In this document: one piece after another, positions 17,401 through 29,394 of the stretch
Numbering within the stretch: position 1 is the stretch's first letter
How the letters are laid out: each line of letters begins with the position of its first letter
NCBI GenBank assembly: GCA_963920705.1
Contig: OY987226.1
Coordinates: 18,757,600-18,821,599, forward strand
Length of the DNA stretch: 64,000 nucleotides
DNA from: Odiellus spinosus
Taxonomy: Eukaryota > Arthropoda > Arachnida > Opiliones > Phalangiidae
Reading direction: 5' to 3'
Notes under the pieces: model-generated
What the model saw: the letters and a program-made list of their open reading frames with translations, nothing else
What the model was told of the DNA's origin: nothing
The model's database searches: none
Made by a program: the position numbers and the translations under genes

Positions 17401-20400
17401 ATATTTTTCCTCAAATCCAGTTCATATTTTTCCTCAAATCCAGTTCATATTTTTCCTCAAATCCAGTTCAGATTTTTCCTCAAATCCAGTTCAGATTTTT
17501 CCTCAAATCCAGTTCAGATTTTTCCTCAAATCCAGTTCAGATTTTTCCTCAAATCCAGTTCAGATTTTTCCTCAAATCCAGTTCAGATTTTTCCTCAAAT
17601 CCAGTTCAGATTTTTCCTCAAATCCAGTTCAGATTTTTCCTCAAATCCAGTTCAGATTTTTCCTCAAATCCAGTTCAGATTTTTCCTCAAATCCAGTTCA
17701 GATTTTTCCTCAAATCCAGTTCAGATTTTTCCTCAAATCCAGTTCATATTTTTCCTCAAATCCAGTTCATATTTTTCCTCAAATCCAGTTCATATTTTTC
17801 CTCAAATCCAGTTCATATTTTTCCTCAAATCCAGTTCATATTTTTCCTCAAATCCAGTTCATATTTTTCCTCAAATCCAGTTCATATTTTTCCTCAAATC
17901 CAGTTCATATTTTTCCTCAAATCCAGTTCATATTTTTCCTCAAATCCAGTTTATTTTTTTCCTCAAATATACATGTATCTTTTAGTCTAGTTAACAAGAC
18001 AATATATTTCAATTTAGTTAATATAAATTTTGTCTTGTAATTATTTTAATTTTAATTTCCCTCGCCATCTCTTTCTTGTCAGGCTGCTGATTGTTCAGGC
18101 AAACTGTTTATATTTCATTCGTCGTTGCCAAATGCGGAGGCGCCAGGCAAATTAAAAAACCGGGATGACCGCAAACTATTGGGCACGGACAAGGAGAAGA
18201 CTGTTTTAAATCCACAAACTCAATTCTACAACAATTTGGGCCAGGAATGTGTCGCGGCCAGTTGTTGCGTCGATCTATTTCTGTTCCCGAACGCCTATGT
18301 CGATGTATCCACTCTCAGTCAGGTCAGCAAGTTGACGGGTGGTCAACTCTACAAGTACGCTTACTTCCAAGCCGATATCGACGGTGCTCGCTTCCTCGAG
18401 GACTTAAGACGGGACGTAGAGAAGAATATCGCCTTTGAAGCCGTCTTAAGAGTTCGCACCAGTACCGGGATTCGTCCGACCGATTTCTACGGCAATTATT
18501 ACATGGCCAATACGACTGACGTGGAATTAGCGGCCATCGATTGTGACAAGGCGCTGTGTGTGGAAATTAAATATGACGATAAGTTGACGGAAGAAGACGG
18601 TGCCTATATTCAGACGGCCGTCTTGTACACCAGTTGCGGTGGCCAAAGAAGGCTCAGGATTTTGAATTTGGCTCTCAATACTTGCAATCAAATGGCTGAT
18701 TTGTATCGAAATTGCGAGTTAGATGTCGTCGTTAATTATTTTGCAAAAATGGGTGAGTTAAAAGTAGCTCCTTCACCAACTTAGTTTGCCTCTAATTTAA
18801 TTAGTCTGGCCCCTTTTGCAGTTTAATTATTAGTACTATTTTGACGGTGCTGCTTAATTTCCTTTTTCAGGTTTGAGGCAATTACTAGAACAAAATCCGC
18901 GACATCTGAAAGATTTGTACATTACGAAAGCTGCTCAAATTTTGGCTACGTATCGTAAGAATTGCGCCAGTCCTTCGTCTGTGGGCCAACTCATCTTGCC
19001 TGAGTGCATGAAATTGCTTCCTCTTTACGTTAATTGCTTGTTAAAAAACGACGCCTTATTCGGAGGTAATTAAATAAAATCTCAATTCAAAGTACATTAA
19101 ATAAAATCTGGATTTAATATTTAAGGTAGCGAAATGGCAGTTGATGATAGAAGTTACGCAATTAGCACGCTAAATAGCATGGATATTTATAATTCCGTTG
19201 GTTATTTCTATCCAAGATTAATACCACTGGTAAGTTACTTTTAAATATATTTACTTATTTTTTAAAATTATCATTATTTACTGTAGAAATGAGATTACTT
19301 TCGTACAACAATCTTATTTAGTCCCCTTTAAATTGGATTAATACTGATACGTGCCCTTAATTGCTATAAATAAAATTACCATACTTTTCCCTAGAAATTA
19401 CATTATCGTTATATTTTATCCCAAGAAATAAGATATTTTGGAAAAAATTTGATTACCATCATATACGTGTCCTGGAAATTAAATTACCATCATATACATG
19501 TCCTGGAAATTAGATTACCATCATATACGTGTCCTGAAAATTAGATTACCATCTTATACATGTCCTTGAAATTAAATTACCTATATATACGTGGCCTAGA
19601 AATTAAATTACCCATATATACGTGTCCTGTAAATTAGATTACCGTCGTATACGTACCCTGTAAATTATATTACTACCCTATACATGTCCTAGAAATTATA
19701 TTACTATCATATACGTGTCCTGGAAGTTGAATTAGTATCATATACGTGTCCTGAAAATTGAATTAGTGTCATATGCATGTCCTGAAAATTTGATTAGCAT
19801 CTTATGTTCATACGTGTCCGGAAAATTAGATTACTGTCATACGTGTGACAGGTAAATTAGCTAACAACCTTTTTTTAACGTAAGCCTCAAATTGATGCCT
19901 TTTCAAATTTTTTGATACCGTAATTTCAGCATGATTTGGATCCCGAAGAAGATCATATTCCTAATGCTCTGCGATGTTCTGTTGAGAAAGTTCGAGAAAA
20001 CGGAGCGTACATTTTAGAAAATGGGCTTTATCTATTTATATGGCTAGGTCACGCTCTCAATCCAGAATGGCTTCAAGATGTTTTCGCAGTTCAAAATACA
20101 GCTGCTGTTAACAGTGAAAAGGTGTGCTATTTTAAATTATTAACTTTACCCTCCTTAATTAGCGGCTGTACTAATTACTCTGACTTATTTTAGTCGGTTC
20201 TCTTGGATCTTAACACACCAATGTCAAATCGTGTCAGAGGAATCATCGATAAAATTAAAAATGAAAGAAACCGCAGCATGAAGGCGAGTAAATTTTCCTT
20301 GTTATATTTAGCTGTATTCAGTAATTTACTAGCTAGTTTAATTAATGATTACTCAAGATTAGTCTTAATTATTCAAAATATATCAAAGACCCTTGATGTG

Positions 20401-22146
20401 ATGGTTTGTCTTAACAATTTCTAAATTATAAGTGGTATTGGGTAATTAAGAATGGGTTTATGTCAGTTACCCAAAATAGGGTCCTAATTATTTGGAATGG
20501 ATCCAAAATTGGATCTTATTTAAATGAAAGACGCCTGGTTGGACAAGATTGTTAAATTTTTTAAGAATATTGTAATTGACCTCTAGATTATTAGCGGTAT
20601 TGGGTAATTACAGGTAATGGTTTCTCAAATTAAGTTACTCATGGTTGAGTCTTTATTACTGTTAAGTATAGATCAAGGACTTCTGGTTGACCAGAGTAAA
20701 TTCAAGTTCAGAGGAATTTGGTAATTAACCACTCATTATAAGCGGTATTGGGCATTTAAATATTATTACCATGATATAGTGTTATTTTTGCTAAGAATAG
20801 ATGAAGGGCATCTGTTTGGCGATAATTAACATCTAGATTATAAGCTGTATCGGGTTAAATTAGCGTAATGCCGTTTTTATGTCAATTACTCGTGACATGG
20901 TCATTTTCTTGTTAAGAATACTTTTATAATAGATGAACCCCTGGGTGGCCAAGAACAAATTGTATTTTGTAGTATGAGGTAATTAGTTCCTAGATTATAA
21001 CCACAAGTAAATCATGCTTCAAGTTTACAACAAGACATATTACGATTGGTCTGTGGGTTCTGGAAGTTGAGACGGAACTTTTGCGGGTAGAGAGAAAGAG
21101 AAAATCGAAAAACTCTTAAAACGACCAAGAAGTGGAATTCAAAATAGCCGTTTCTAGCGGTTGAGATCCCAATTAAAGTTGGGGGGAGATAATTACTCGA
21201 CTTCCAGTGTATAATCACAATAGGCAAACATGTTTGGAGACTCCTTCATACCATTACCCTTCCCGTTACAAAAATCAAAAACTGTATGTTTTCACAGTTT
21301 GTGGTCAGGTTACAATAGCCAAATAACTTTAGTCAGGTTTATATTTTGCAGCGTGTACAAAGCAACATTATCCATTATATAATTATAATTATTATATAAT
21401 TGTTAACCTAGAGATATAAAAGGAGCTTAGCTTTGTTTGTGCTGACAATTTAGAGCGGGAGGGGTTAGAGCATGCACTGTTAATTTTTTTTTTAAATAAT
21501 GAGAATTTCCAGACAAATATATATTCGTTATTATATCATTCGCGATTAGAAGGGTCTCGAGCCTTTGCTTGCGGTCTTAAACAGTGTCTCGTAAATCTTA
21601 TGTGTGTAAAATTTATTTAAAGAGCCCCCCTCCCCCCTCTACTGTCTGAGGAATGGTGTCAAGTTAAAAGCTGCTATTTTTTTCCTAAGAGTTCAAATAT
21701 GGTTTACTCTGCAAAGAAACTATTCGGCCTCACAGTGATTTCTACATATTTCGGTATACTTAGGGTGATACCAGTGACTGAAGGACTCAGACTCACACCA
21801 TCATCACCCATAGTATAGTTTTTTGTAAACTGGAAGCATTTTTATGCGTTATAACCTGTATTGGGTAAAATTTGATTTTTGCCAGTTAACGTTTTATTAT
21901 GGTTAAGCATCTAGGACCGCTAAAATAACCCAAATATTTCTTTTTCTTTTCCCTTCACCTTTTGGGTGGGCCAAATTGGTTTCAAATTTGTACACCAACA
22001 TTTAGATGGTGATTTTGAAACAAGGGGATCGTGTAGAACTGGTATTTCGTCAATTTCTCGTTGAAGATCGCTCGAGCGATAGCAGTGTGTCTTACGTTGA
22101 CTTTCTATGCCATCTTCACAAAGAAATCCGTAATATATTAACTTGA
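8461..22146 (+). CDS. Sec24CD: COPII coat subunit Sec24, C/D type
   Basis: This is the cargo-selecting subunit of the COPII inner coat, which pairs with Sec23 at ER exit sites. Exons: 8461-8844, 9925-10614, 11128-11364, 13105-13243, 13296-13536, 15636-15714, 15807-16013, 18083-18752, 18871-19065, 19126-19229, 19930-20121, 20194-20283 and 22006-22146. All phases match, giving 1,122 residues (human SEC24C is about 1,094). Exons 1-2 encode the Pro/Gly/Gln-rich disordered N-terminus, ending [11 protein letters not shown]. Exon 3 carries the family motif IQVIEDDR. Exon 4 holds the zinc finger CNRCKAYMC...FQCVFC. Exons 5-8 cover the trunk ([30 protein letters not shown]). Exons 8-9 cover the beta-sandwich and helical parts ([37 protein letters not shown]). 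Exons 11-13 cover the gelsolin-like end, finishing [18 protein letters not shown]. The SYVDFLCH tail and the N-terminus mark it as C/D rather than A/B. The last intron has a GC donor (AAG|GCGAGT). Introns 3, 5 and 7 carry large minisatellites. Confidence 0.96.
8845..9924 (+). other. Sec24 intron 1 (of the coding part)
   Basis: GT-AG intron (CAA|GTGAGA ... TTGACAG|TTA). AT-rich with no gene or clear repeat recognised. Confidence 0.8.
11484..13035. repeat. 28-base minisatellite in Sec24 intron 3, about 55 copies
   Basis: The unit is built on AATTCTTTGGGAAAGTCTTT followed by AATTTAGG; 27-base forms lack one G or A (TTTGGAAAATC). Variants cluster in runs: GGGAAAGTC about 11560-11700 and 11940-12190, GGAAAATC about 12190-12370, TAATTCAGG about 12660-12830, TTTATTTTAGG about 12840-12910. 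The array fills most of the 1,740-base intron between exons at 11364 and 13105. Confidence 0.95.
13548..15395. repeat. 31-base minisatellite in Sec24 intron 5, about 60 copies
   Basis: The unit has core AATCGGTAGAAACGAGTATT followed by TGAGCGATTTT. It is highly uniform: most central copies look identical. GTATCTGAG copies sit at the left edge (about 13590-13670), four GTATGTGAG copies at the right edge (about 15240-15350), and isolated GATCGATT copies near 13920 and 13980. Degenerate half-units trail off to about 15580. The array starts about 12 bases after the exon 5 donor. Confidence 0.95.
16081..17968. repeat. 23-base minisatellite in Sec24 intron 7, about 82 copies
   Basis: The unit has core CCTCAAATCCAGTTCATATT. 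Variants form contiguous blocks: CCAGTTCATA (16081-16610), CCGGTTCATA (16610-16850), CCGGTTCAAA (16850-16980), CCGGTTCATA (16980-17250), CCAGTTCATA (17250-17465), CCAGTTCAGA (17465-17740), CCAGTTCATA (17740-17950). Some 70 bases separate the exon 7 donor from the array; the next exon begins at 18083. Confidence 0.95.
19380..19860. repeat. Degenerate tandem repeat in Sec24 intron 10
   Basis: About 14 diverged copies of a unit near 31 bases, with core ATATACGTGTCCTGGAAATT then AGATTACCATC. Copies differ at many positions, so this array looks older than those in introns 3, 5 and 7. Confidence 0.8.
20284..22005 (+). other. Sec24 intron 12, with a GC donor and a diverged long tandem repeat
   Basis: The intron opens AAG|GCGAGT and closes ACATTTAG|ATG. 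From 20420 to about 21000 the phrase ATTATAAGCGGTATTGGGTA recurs in diverged form at about 20424, 20587, 20737, 20837 and 20994, suggesting an old tandem repeat with a 100-160 base period. A further relic lies near 21850. The 21000-21840 stretch holds nothing I recognise. Confidence 0.7.
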
Positions 22147-22258
22147 TAAACTCGAAAAAAAAAATATTGACTATTCGCGAACACGCGTTAAAAAAGAATT
22201 AAAATCAATGAGAAATTAAGATAAATCAATTCCTCCTGAGAAAACTTTAAAAAAGACA

Positions 22259-22264
22259 AATAAA
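22259..22264 (+). terminator. Candidate polyadenylation signal of Sec24
   Basis: AATAAA lies 113 bases after the TGA at 22144-22146, a normal distance for a short insect 3' UTR. The flanks are AT-rich, so chance occurrence is possible. Confidence 0.45.
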
Positions 22265-25186
22265 AATACATAAATATGTAAGATATTTTATTCCCCACTA
22301 ACGCAATTCCCGCCAAGAAGAACCGCTAATCGACTCTTCGAATCCCTCTTAATTTTCTACTCCGTAAGAGTTTTAACTCTCCCGAAAAAAGGTGGTTTTA
22401 ATTCTCTAAAAATTAGACGCAAAATATAATCGAAGCCTAGCATCTCGAAGATACTTTAAATTTTTTCTATCTGGTTAACTTAAAAATCGAAAAATTACAT
22501 TCTTCGCAATTGAAAGGAATGATTAATATACCTTTTTTCATCAGCGGGAAGCTTTAGAAATAAAATATAAAAATAGATTTCTTTAAATTGGATAACGATT
22601 TAAAAGAAATGTTTTTTTTCTTAAAAGAAAAATTTATAATTATATTGGTATAAAAGTTTTGTTTTAGGTTTATGTATTAACTATAAAAAAGTGGAAAAAA
22701 TATATATGTTTATGGTTAAAAAATTTTGTTTCTTTATTTCTGAAGTCTTCGTTTAATAATTCTGATAATGGATCTTCAAGAGAGACTGAAAGAAATGAAG
22801 AGTAGAGGGTTTCTATATGGTTCCTTGAAATTTCAAAAGTTGCAATCCCTACATTTTGTTTCCTCTATTTCCAATGTATTCCTATAATTTAGACTATTGA
22901 GTATTTTCCCTTCATACTGACGCATTTTTAAAATTGATGACGCTTAAAAACTACAGAAATGAAGTTAAATATTTTGGCAAATTGTGTAAATCAGACATCT
23001 GCTTCACTGTGATAGGGCAATTTTTTTAAGCCTCCAAAACTATTATTTCAGTGGTAATTCTATATTTCAAATATATCCTATAATAAATCGAAGGAAAATT
23101 TTTCAATTTTTGTTTTTGGGTCACCCTGTAAAAATTTCCTAAACCACCCGAAAATCGTTTAATTCTAATCATATTTTAGGGATGTCTATTTAGACGTGTA
23201 GGTGGCGCCAATTGTATCTTAAAGTAGATGAACCGTCGGAGGGGCATGAACATGCGAGGGGTCAGACACTCAGCTTTGACAGGGCATTGAGATCGAACTC
23301 TTATGAACTCTGAGTCAAGCTATGAGAGTGCAAAGAGGTAAAAAATTTTGATCGGAAACGTCAGTGTCATCCCCGTTAGTGAGGAAGTTAATTTTCTTCG
23401 GTACAACTGTTGCCTCAGTAAGGGGTTACATGACGTCACGCTTCCTTTCCCCCTTTGACTGTATGCAGTTTCCCTGCACTCCTCGGGAGTACGAGGAGAA
23501 GGAGAGTAAAAAGTATCCAGGGATCTCCATCTAGCTATCAATATGCCTGTTGAGCCTCAGTTTTAAATGAGAGAAATTGGTATAAAAATGTGAACTAAAA
23601 TAGGGGCGTGGTGCCACTAGAACCCTGGTCATTTAATTTGTAAACTTAATTTTCTTTTAGTAGTACAGGCCGCGATATTTCTCACGCCAGAATGCCTAAA
23701 ATTTTAGTTACACGGCAGGAAAATACTAACCACATTCGTAAGATTTAATTTCTATCTATTCGATAGAAATTAAATCAATACATAATTCGAAATATATCGC
23801 GTTGGCGGACAAAATGCTGACAAACTTGAAACACCGAGTTCCGTGGAGTACATTTATACCGGAAGAGGGGTTTCCTTTAATCTTTTTATACATAAAAAAA
23901 AAATGTTGCCTCCCCGCGCTACTCTCCCTGACTCCTTGGGAATCCTTGGGAAATCGGATGATTCTATTGGACCGCTAGAGGGAGTTTAGCGGACGGGATT
24001 TAAAGATCTCCGTTAGATATCCCGTAAAGATTTTCCCTCCTCTTCCTCTATCGAGTGTATGAAGTTATGCACCCTAGATCGGAGTGTCTGGGTTTCGGTT
24101 CCTGCGTGTAACCAGAGGCTTTCAAGTCACCTCGCGAGAGTCGCAATTCTCGTTGAATGAGAAAATAGGCTTAACAAAAGATGTGGGTCTACAAAGTCTA
24201 AATGTGAAGAGGAATAATGCTTTAAAACACTCGACGGTAGAGGCGCTGCAATTGAACGAGTCAAAAATCACCTCTTGGAGGAACTCATAACGGTAAGCCT
24301 AAAAGTTCTAGTTCAGACGCCAGTTTTGTTTTGCCGGAAATAAAACCATTTTTTTTTATTAAATTTCGTAATTCCCAGCTGTCATGGATCTAAATTGGTC
24401 ACGTCATGGTCTCGACGTTTAAATATCAGTCATATTTCATCGGATTTCAGCCTTAAAGGTAATTCAGTTTTATTTAATATGTATATATGTTTTTGGGGGG
24501 TTGCGGGATCACGGGTGAGATTGCAATGAGACTATCTTTAGCTCTATGCCTAGGTCTAGTTCAAACCGCTTTTAATATGTATTTTTTTCCCCTGTGTTTA
24601 TGGGAGGGTTATTAATAAATGTAGTCTATTTTGATACATTCAACATTCTATAAGTGTAAATATAGACCATTTTAAAGCAATGATATTTGGGTAACAATTT
24701 TAATTATATTACTCTAATTTCTATGGCAACTATATTTAATTGAGTTACCTTGACCTTTCGACAAAATTTTGTCATTGTCAGGATTAAGAAATAGTGGGTA
24801 AATTGAAAAATCGGCAGCACCTTATAATTGGCTGTATCAATTCATAATAACATGGTATGCCGAAACTCATACCAATATATGTAAGTTTCACCTCACAATA
24901 CCAGAAAATATATAATTAATATATGTTTAATTTAATTTCATGTACCTCATCAATTACACTTTCGAAAATTTAGAATCGATTACTTTAGTTAAACAAAATA
25001 AAAGCCTTAAAGTGAAGCTCTCACCATTTTATTCAAATTCTTAAGGGTGTTATTATTAGTTTTATCATACTTTTAAAACACCATATTCAAAATTTTATTA
25101 TGACCCTGGATTGAGGCGTCCAATATTACTTTATGAGAAAGACAGCGCCCAAGAATCTACTCAAGGCTCTACAGTTTTTAATATAA
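22265..25186. other. No gene recognised; transposon relics and one possible non-coding exon
   Basis: At 23015-23130 lies a sequence ending GGGTCACCCTGTAAAAA that is related, inverted, to the one at 37577-37700. At 23742-23776 is a 15-base hairpin. A GC-richer stretch at about 23990-24290 ends in a good donor (ATAACG|GTAAGCC) and could be a first, non-coding exon of a plus-strand gene. Its 68-codon open frame resembles no family I know. Confidence 0.5.
23742..23776. repeat. Perfect 15-base inverted repeat with 5-base loop
   Basis: GATTTAATTTCTATC at 23742-23756 is followed by TATTC and then its exact reverse complement at 23762-23776. No terminal duplications were seen around it. Confidence 0.9.
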
Positions 25187-25246
25187 AAATTCAGCGCAAT
25201 ACTACGTCATCAGTACATACTGATGACGTAGTATTGTGCTGAATTT
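25187..25246. repeat. 60-base near-perfect palindrome
   Basis: Arms of 29 bases around a central CA; the only arm mismatch is AGCGCAA against AGCACAA. Each arm contains TACGTCATCAGTA. It lies in non-coding DNA, with arms much longer than the nearby hairpin at 23742. Confidence 0.92.
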
Positions 25247-27757
25247 TAATTTAAAAATTTCGAAAATGGCGATTATTATTTCTAATATTTCGGTAATTGG
25301 CTCTATGACATATTAGTAGACATGTTGTTTTTACAAAAATGCTACTCAATTTTCATTTTGATTTAATGAAAAATCTGTGACAGTCACTAAAGCTTAATTA
25401 AATATTTAAAATGTATAATAACCGGTTCCTTAAATTACGTATCTTAACTAACCAAGTCCGTATTAAAGATGGACAGAAAAATGTTATTAACATTGGTTAG
25501 GTAATTTTCCTGTTTTCTTTGATCTTGATTTTTTTTTCGCGGTCTTGTCTTTCTTTGTCTTTTTCATTTTTTTTCTTTAAATTTATTTAAAATAACGAAA
25601 ATTCACTCTCGTAAATTACGATGTTTAAAGATTGAAAGAAATAACGCCAAGGTTATCGATAAAATATTTTAATATCCAGATAAGATAGAACTAGTTTTAT
25701 TCTAGCCCCTGGGGTTTTTTTTTTTTTTTCTTTAACATCCGAAATATACTTAGTTTTTTGTTTCTTTTAAAGGGAGATTAGAAATGGGTTTATTAAATTA
25801 CTTTCCTTACTGACCTATTGAAAGAAATTCAAACCACGGAAGTGTACGCGTACAATCATTAATTAGTGTAATGTTAGTTGGTGCGAATTTAAAGCCTAGA
25901 CCCACATGTGACTCAACATCTTTTTCACGGATGGATGCATTAACGGGTGGGTTCATTTTTAGCATCTAACGGGTATTAATTATCCAACCCGAAAGTTAAA
26001 GTCAGCTTAAATGGTATCGTCTCGTTAATGACAATAAATTAGTGGCCACAGTAGTCAAATGGTAGAAGTAGTGCTGTGGGTTCAATCACACCTGAGACCT
26101 AACAACTTTTTTAAGGCGGAGGTATTTTTAACATGTAACGGGTACTAACCAACCCGGAAGTTGGTTAATTAAAGTTGATACCACAATTAAGTGCCTGGGA
26201 AATTCATTAACATATTCCTACAGGACATAGTCCGCTATATGGTTGGTAGTGAAAAAATATTCTTGACACTGAGGATTTTGAAAAAGGCCCAAAAGGTCAG
26301 GGAAATAAATCTTTTCGTACATGCCCTTTTAATTTTAATAAATTATTTTAAGCTGAAAATATTCTTCTAAGATACAGTTTATTCTCACATTCTGAGGCAA
26401 CTATCGACCGCTGATTGACAGACTTTGTCAAATCACGTATTGAAAAAGTGTCAAATGCCTACAGTTCTCGAAAAAAAAAAAAAAAAAAAAAAAAAATTAA
26501 AAATATTCAATATTGGTAAGGGGAAATTATTAGAAATGGTCAGGAAAAAACTGGAACTTGGAAAATTTTGTAAGAATCGTGTTTTAGTTTATAGCGTTTT
26601 CATTCACTCTTTTGAAACACTTAGAACTTATAAATTATATAGCGTGTATCGTTGCCCCATTGGTTTTGTGTTAAACTTTAAACTGAGTCAATTTTGAATT
26701 TCTAACACGTTTTCATATATCTTATTTCTTTTTCGAATCCCACTATACGACTCGTTTAATACAAGCGCTCGGGTTGATAGTAAATGTTATGCAAATTGAA
26801 AATAAAACCTTCAAGGCCTTAAGGAAACTGGTATTTCAATAGCAATTAATTTTATTTAACGTTGAAGAACCGGTGCTAGACACTCGCTATATTATTTTAA
26901 AATTATTAAACGACGCGAAGAAACGCATTTTAAAATTCGTAACGTTTATAGCGAGGGCGTATGATATATATTACCAAATATACTTTTATGCTTAGTCATT
27001 GCAAATTACAGTCGGTACGTTCCATTTCGAGTTCGCAGCATTTGCGAAATTATAGACGAATTCGAGATTGAAGAGGAACTTGCAGGGGTAGCGCGCCATT
27101 GGAGTACACTTAATACGCGCCGATCTGTTAAGAGATATCGCTATCGTAGTTCCCTTCTGATCCTATTCTGATTGGCTAAGCTATGACAAGAGAGACAAAC
27201 TAGATGGTAACCCCTCCCCTCGCGCTTCGAGACTTGACGCGTTTCCCATAGCAAAGGGAATGGATAGGTGCGAGAGAAAAGTGAAGCGCAGGCGCGCCAT
27301 CTATTGTGGTAATTCATCATTATATTTCTACCCCAATGGCCCTAGCCACTGCAAGTTGGTTTATAAGTATGGAAATTTCAAATTCGTCAATTGGCTTAAT
27401 GTTTTTGAAACGCGACAATTAGTAGTTCTCGAAATTATATTAATAAATATCAGGACTGACTTTGCTCTAACGTGTATTTAAGATATAACATTTTTAGGCC
27501 ACATTTCTCTGGCACGTAATGGTACGTCGATTATCTTAGGTTGACCTTAAGAAGATCATGTAACAGCGCTCATTAATTGAGTTAATTTTTACAAAGATTA
27601 TTGGAAAATAATTATTCGTACGATATCCGGTTTTATTGAAATTTGACTCTTCATTATGCTATAACAAATTATCTGCGTGTTTTATTTGGACCATAAAAAT
27701 TGAAATTCTTTATTTTCAAGGCAGTTGTTTTTGCTCAAAATTTAAAATCAACAGCTT
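25247..27757. other. No gene recognised
   Basis: AT-rich DNA with a 26-base A run at 26471-26496. A GC-richer patch at about 27060-27300 has several GCGCGCC and CGCG sites and could be a promoter or unmethylated island. The 73-codon frame starting at 27260 has no recognisable domain and no splice context that I trust. Confidence 0.45.
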
Positions 27758-28020
27758 ATTTTACAAATATTTAACTAGAAATCGGTTTAAAAATTACCCG
27801 GAAAATAGGCTTAGCTGGATTTATGGAGATCCTGAATTTCTTCGCATTGATGGGTCAGCGACCAATTGAATGTTATTGGAAGTCTCATGGAGATCTCACC
27901 TTAACTACAGGCCTTTGCTCATTGCTGACCTTCCAATGCAAAGAAATTCAGTATCTGCATAAATCCAGCTAATCCTATTTACCAGGTAAGTTTTAAATTT
28001 CATTCAAATTTAGTATTTGT
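27758..28020. mobile_element. Fold-back MITE, family A, internal copy lacking outer ends
   Basis: It contains the family core AATAGGCTTAGCTGGATT, then GGAGATCCTGAATTTCTTCG and GCGACCAATTGAATG. The other half is inverted (CAGTATCTGCATAAATCCAG ... GGTAAGTTTTAAATTT). The outer AAAGGGAGAATGCAACC ends of the family are missing. Confidence 0.75.
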
Positions 28021-29394
28021 TTGTTTACTTGGCTTTTGTACGTGCGCGTCATAGTTCACGACCCCATTCTATGGGAGAGGGTATAAAGGAAATAGTATTG
28101 TGGTCTTATTTTCGCCTAAGGAAACCATTATAACTTATTTTTTTTTGTCATTCTCGTCAGCAACGTCAGTTCAAGAGAGCTATTAAGATATAGAGTTTTG
28201 ATAGTTTACGCCATAAATTAGTCGGGGGGACCACATCAATCGAGCCAGCTCTTTCGATCGGTTGAGCCAGCTCAATCTAATGCGTCTAACATTTTAGGTT
28301 AAACCTTAACACGAGAGGGGTGGCCATTTCCATGGGCTTGACCTTCTTGTTAATATATATGTGATGCTTTTATATATATATATATCTTAGATATGTTCAA
28401 ATCATAGTTAAACACTTTTTGGAAAGCGTATTCCTTTTTATTAATTATTCGAAACTTTTGTAAATGTTTTTTGGTAATAATGCAAAAATACCTTTTTCTA
28501 CGTATTGAAAAGGTTAATTTTCATCCTATCAGATATTTTCTTTGAATTTTTCGAAATATTTCCTTGAACGTGTTTACAGTAAATTTCAACAAGCGAATTT
28601 CGCGGCGAAACAATTCTTTCCGTCTGCGAAACCATTTTTTTTTTTTTTTTTGTTTTTGTGGCGTAAATTGCTGCTACCACGGGAAGAATTTTTGCTAGTA
28701 GCTTCCCATATCTTTTTTCTTTTCGCTGCAAAAACTGCCTTGTAAAAAAATTTTTTTTCTTCAAAAATATGCATAAGCGAAACAAATGATTTCTTCATCC
28801 TTAATAAGAAATGGGTTAATTCCCGTCTACGTTTCTAAAACTAAGCGGATATACATTTAAATTAGCCAATTGAATAGAATTCAAATAAAAAAATACCATT
28901 TTATTTTCCTTCGTAAAACTTGAGAAAACCAATTCGCGAGAATCTATCCGTATATAAATGTTAAATTTAACACTAAAACATTGTCACAAAGAGGTTTTCT
29001 CATATTAACCTCTTTTCCATTTACAGCTCGCTTATTTGTCTTTAAAGTTCTCAATGAAAATAACATTCCCCGAAAATTGAGGTTAACCCCTATTTAAAAT
29101 CCGTGTTTTTGTTGTATTTACCAAAGAGGATAACAAAGAGAGACGACTTAGCCTTAGTTTCAACTCAACAAATGTGTGGGGACCATCAAGTAGAAACACC
29201 CGGACGAAATAATACAGTTTGCTAGATAGATTACCAGAGGGGTACTATGACAGTTGGTCTAACCAAGGAATTAGACCATTTAGCCGTAAAATCTATACAT
29301 TGATTACGCTAAATACGTTCTTAATTACGTAATTATGAGTGATTAGCCGCATGGATCTAAATCACGTTGAGTGAGGGGAATTTACGATTAATTT
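28021..29394. other. No gene recognised
   Basis: AT-rich, with a (TA)n run near 28370-28385 and T/A homopolymers near 28640 and 28745. The open frames on both strands at 28498-28798 are driven by A/T-rich composition. Nothing else was recognised before the large array. Confidence 0.5.

Noticed and set aside
24084..24290. 68-codon frame as a small gene
   Set aside because: It ends six bases before a good donor site, and the sequence looks more like an untranslated first exon; no family recognised.
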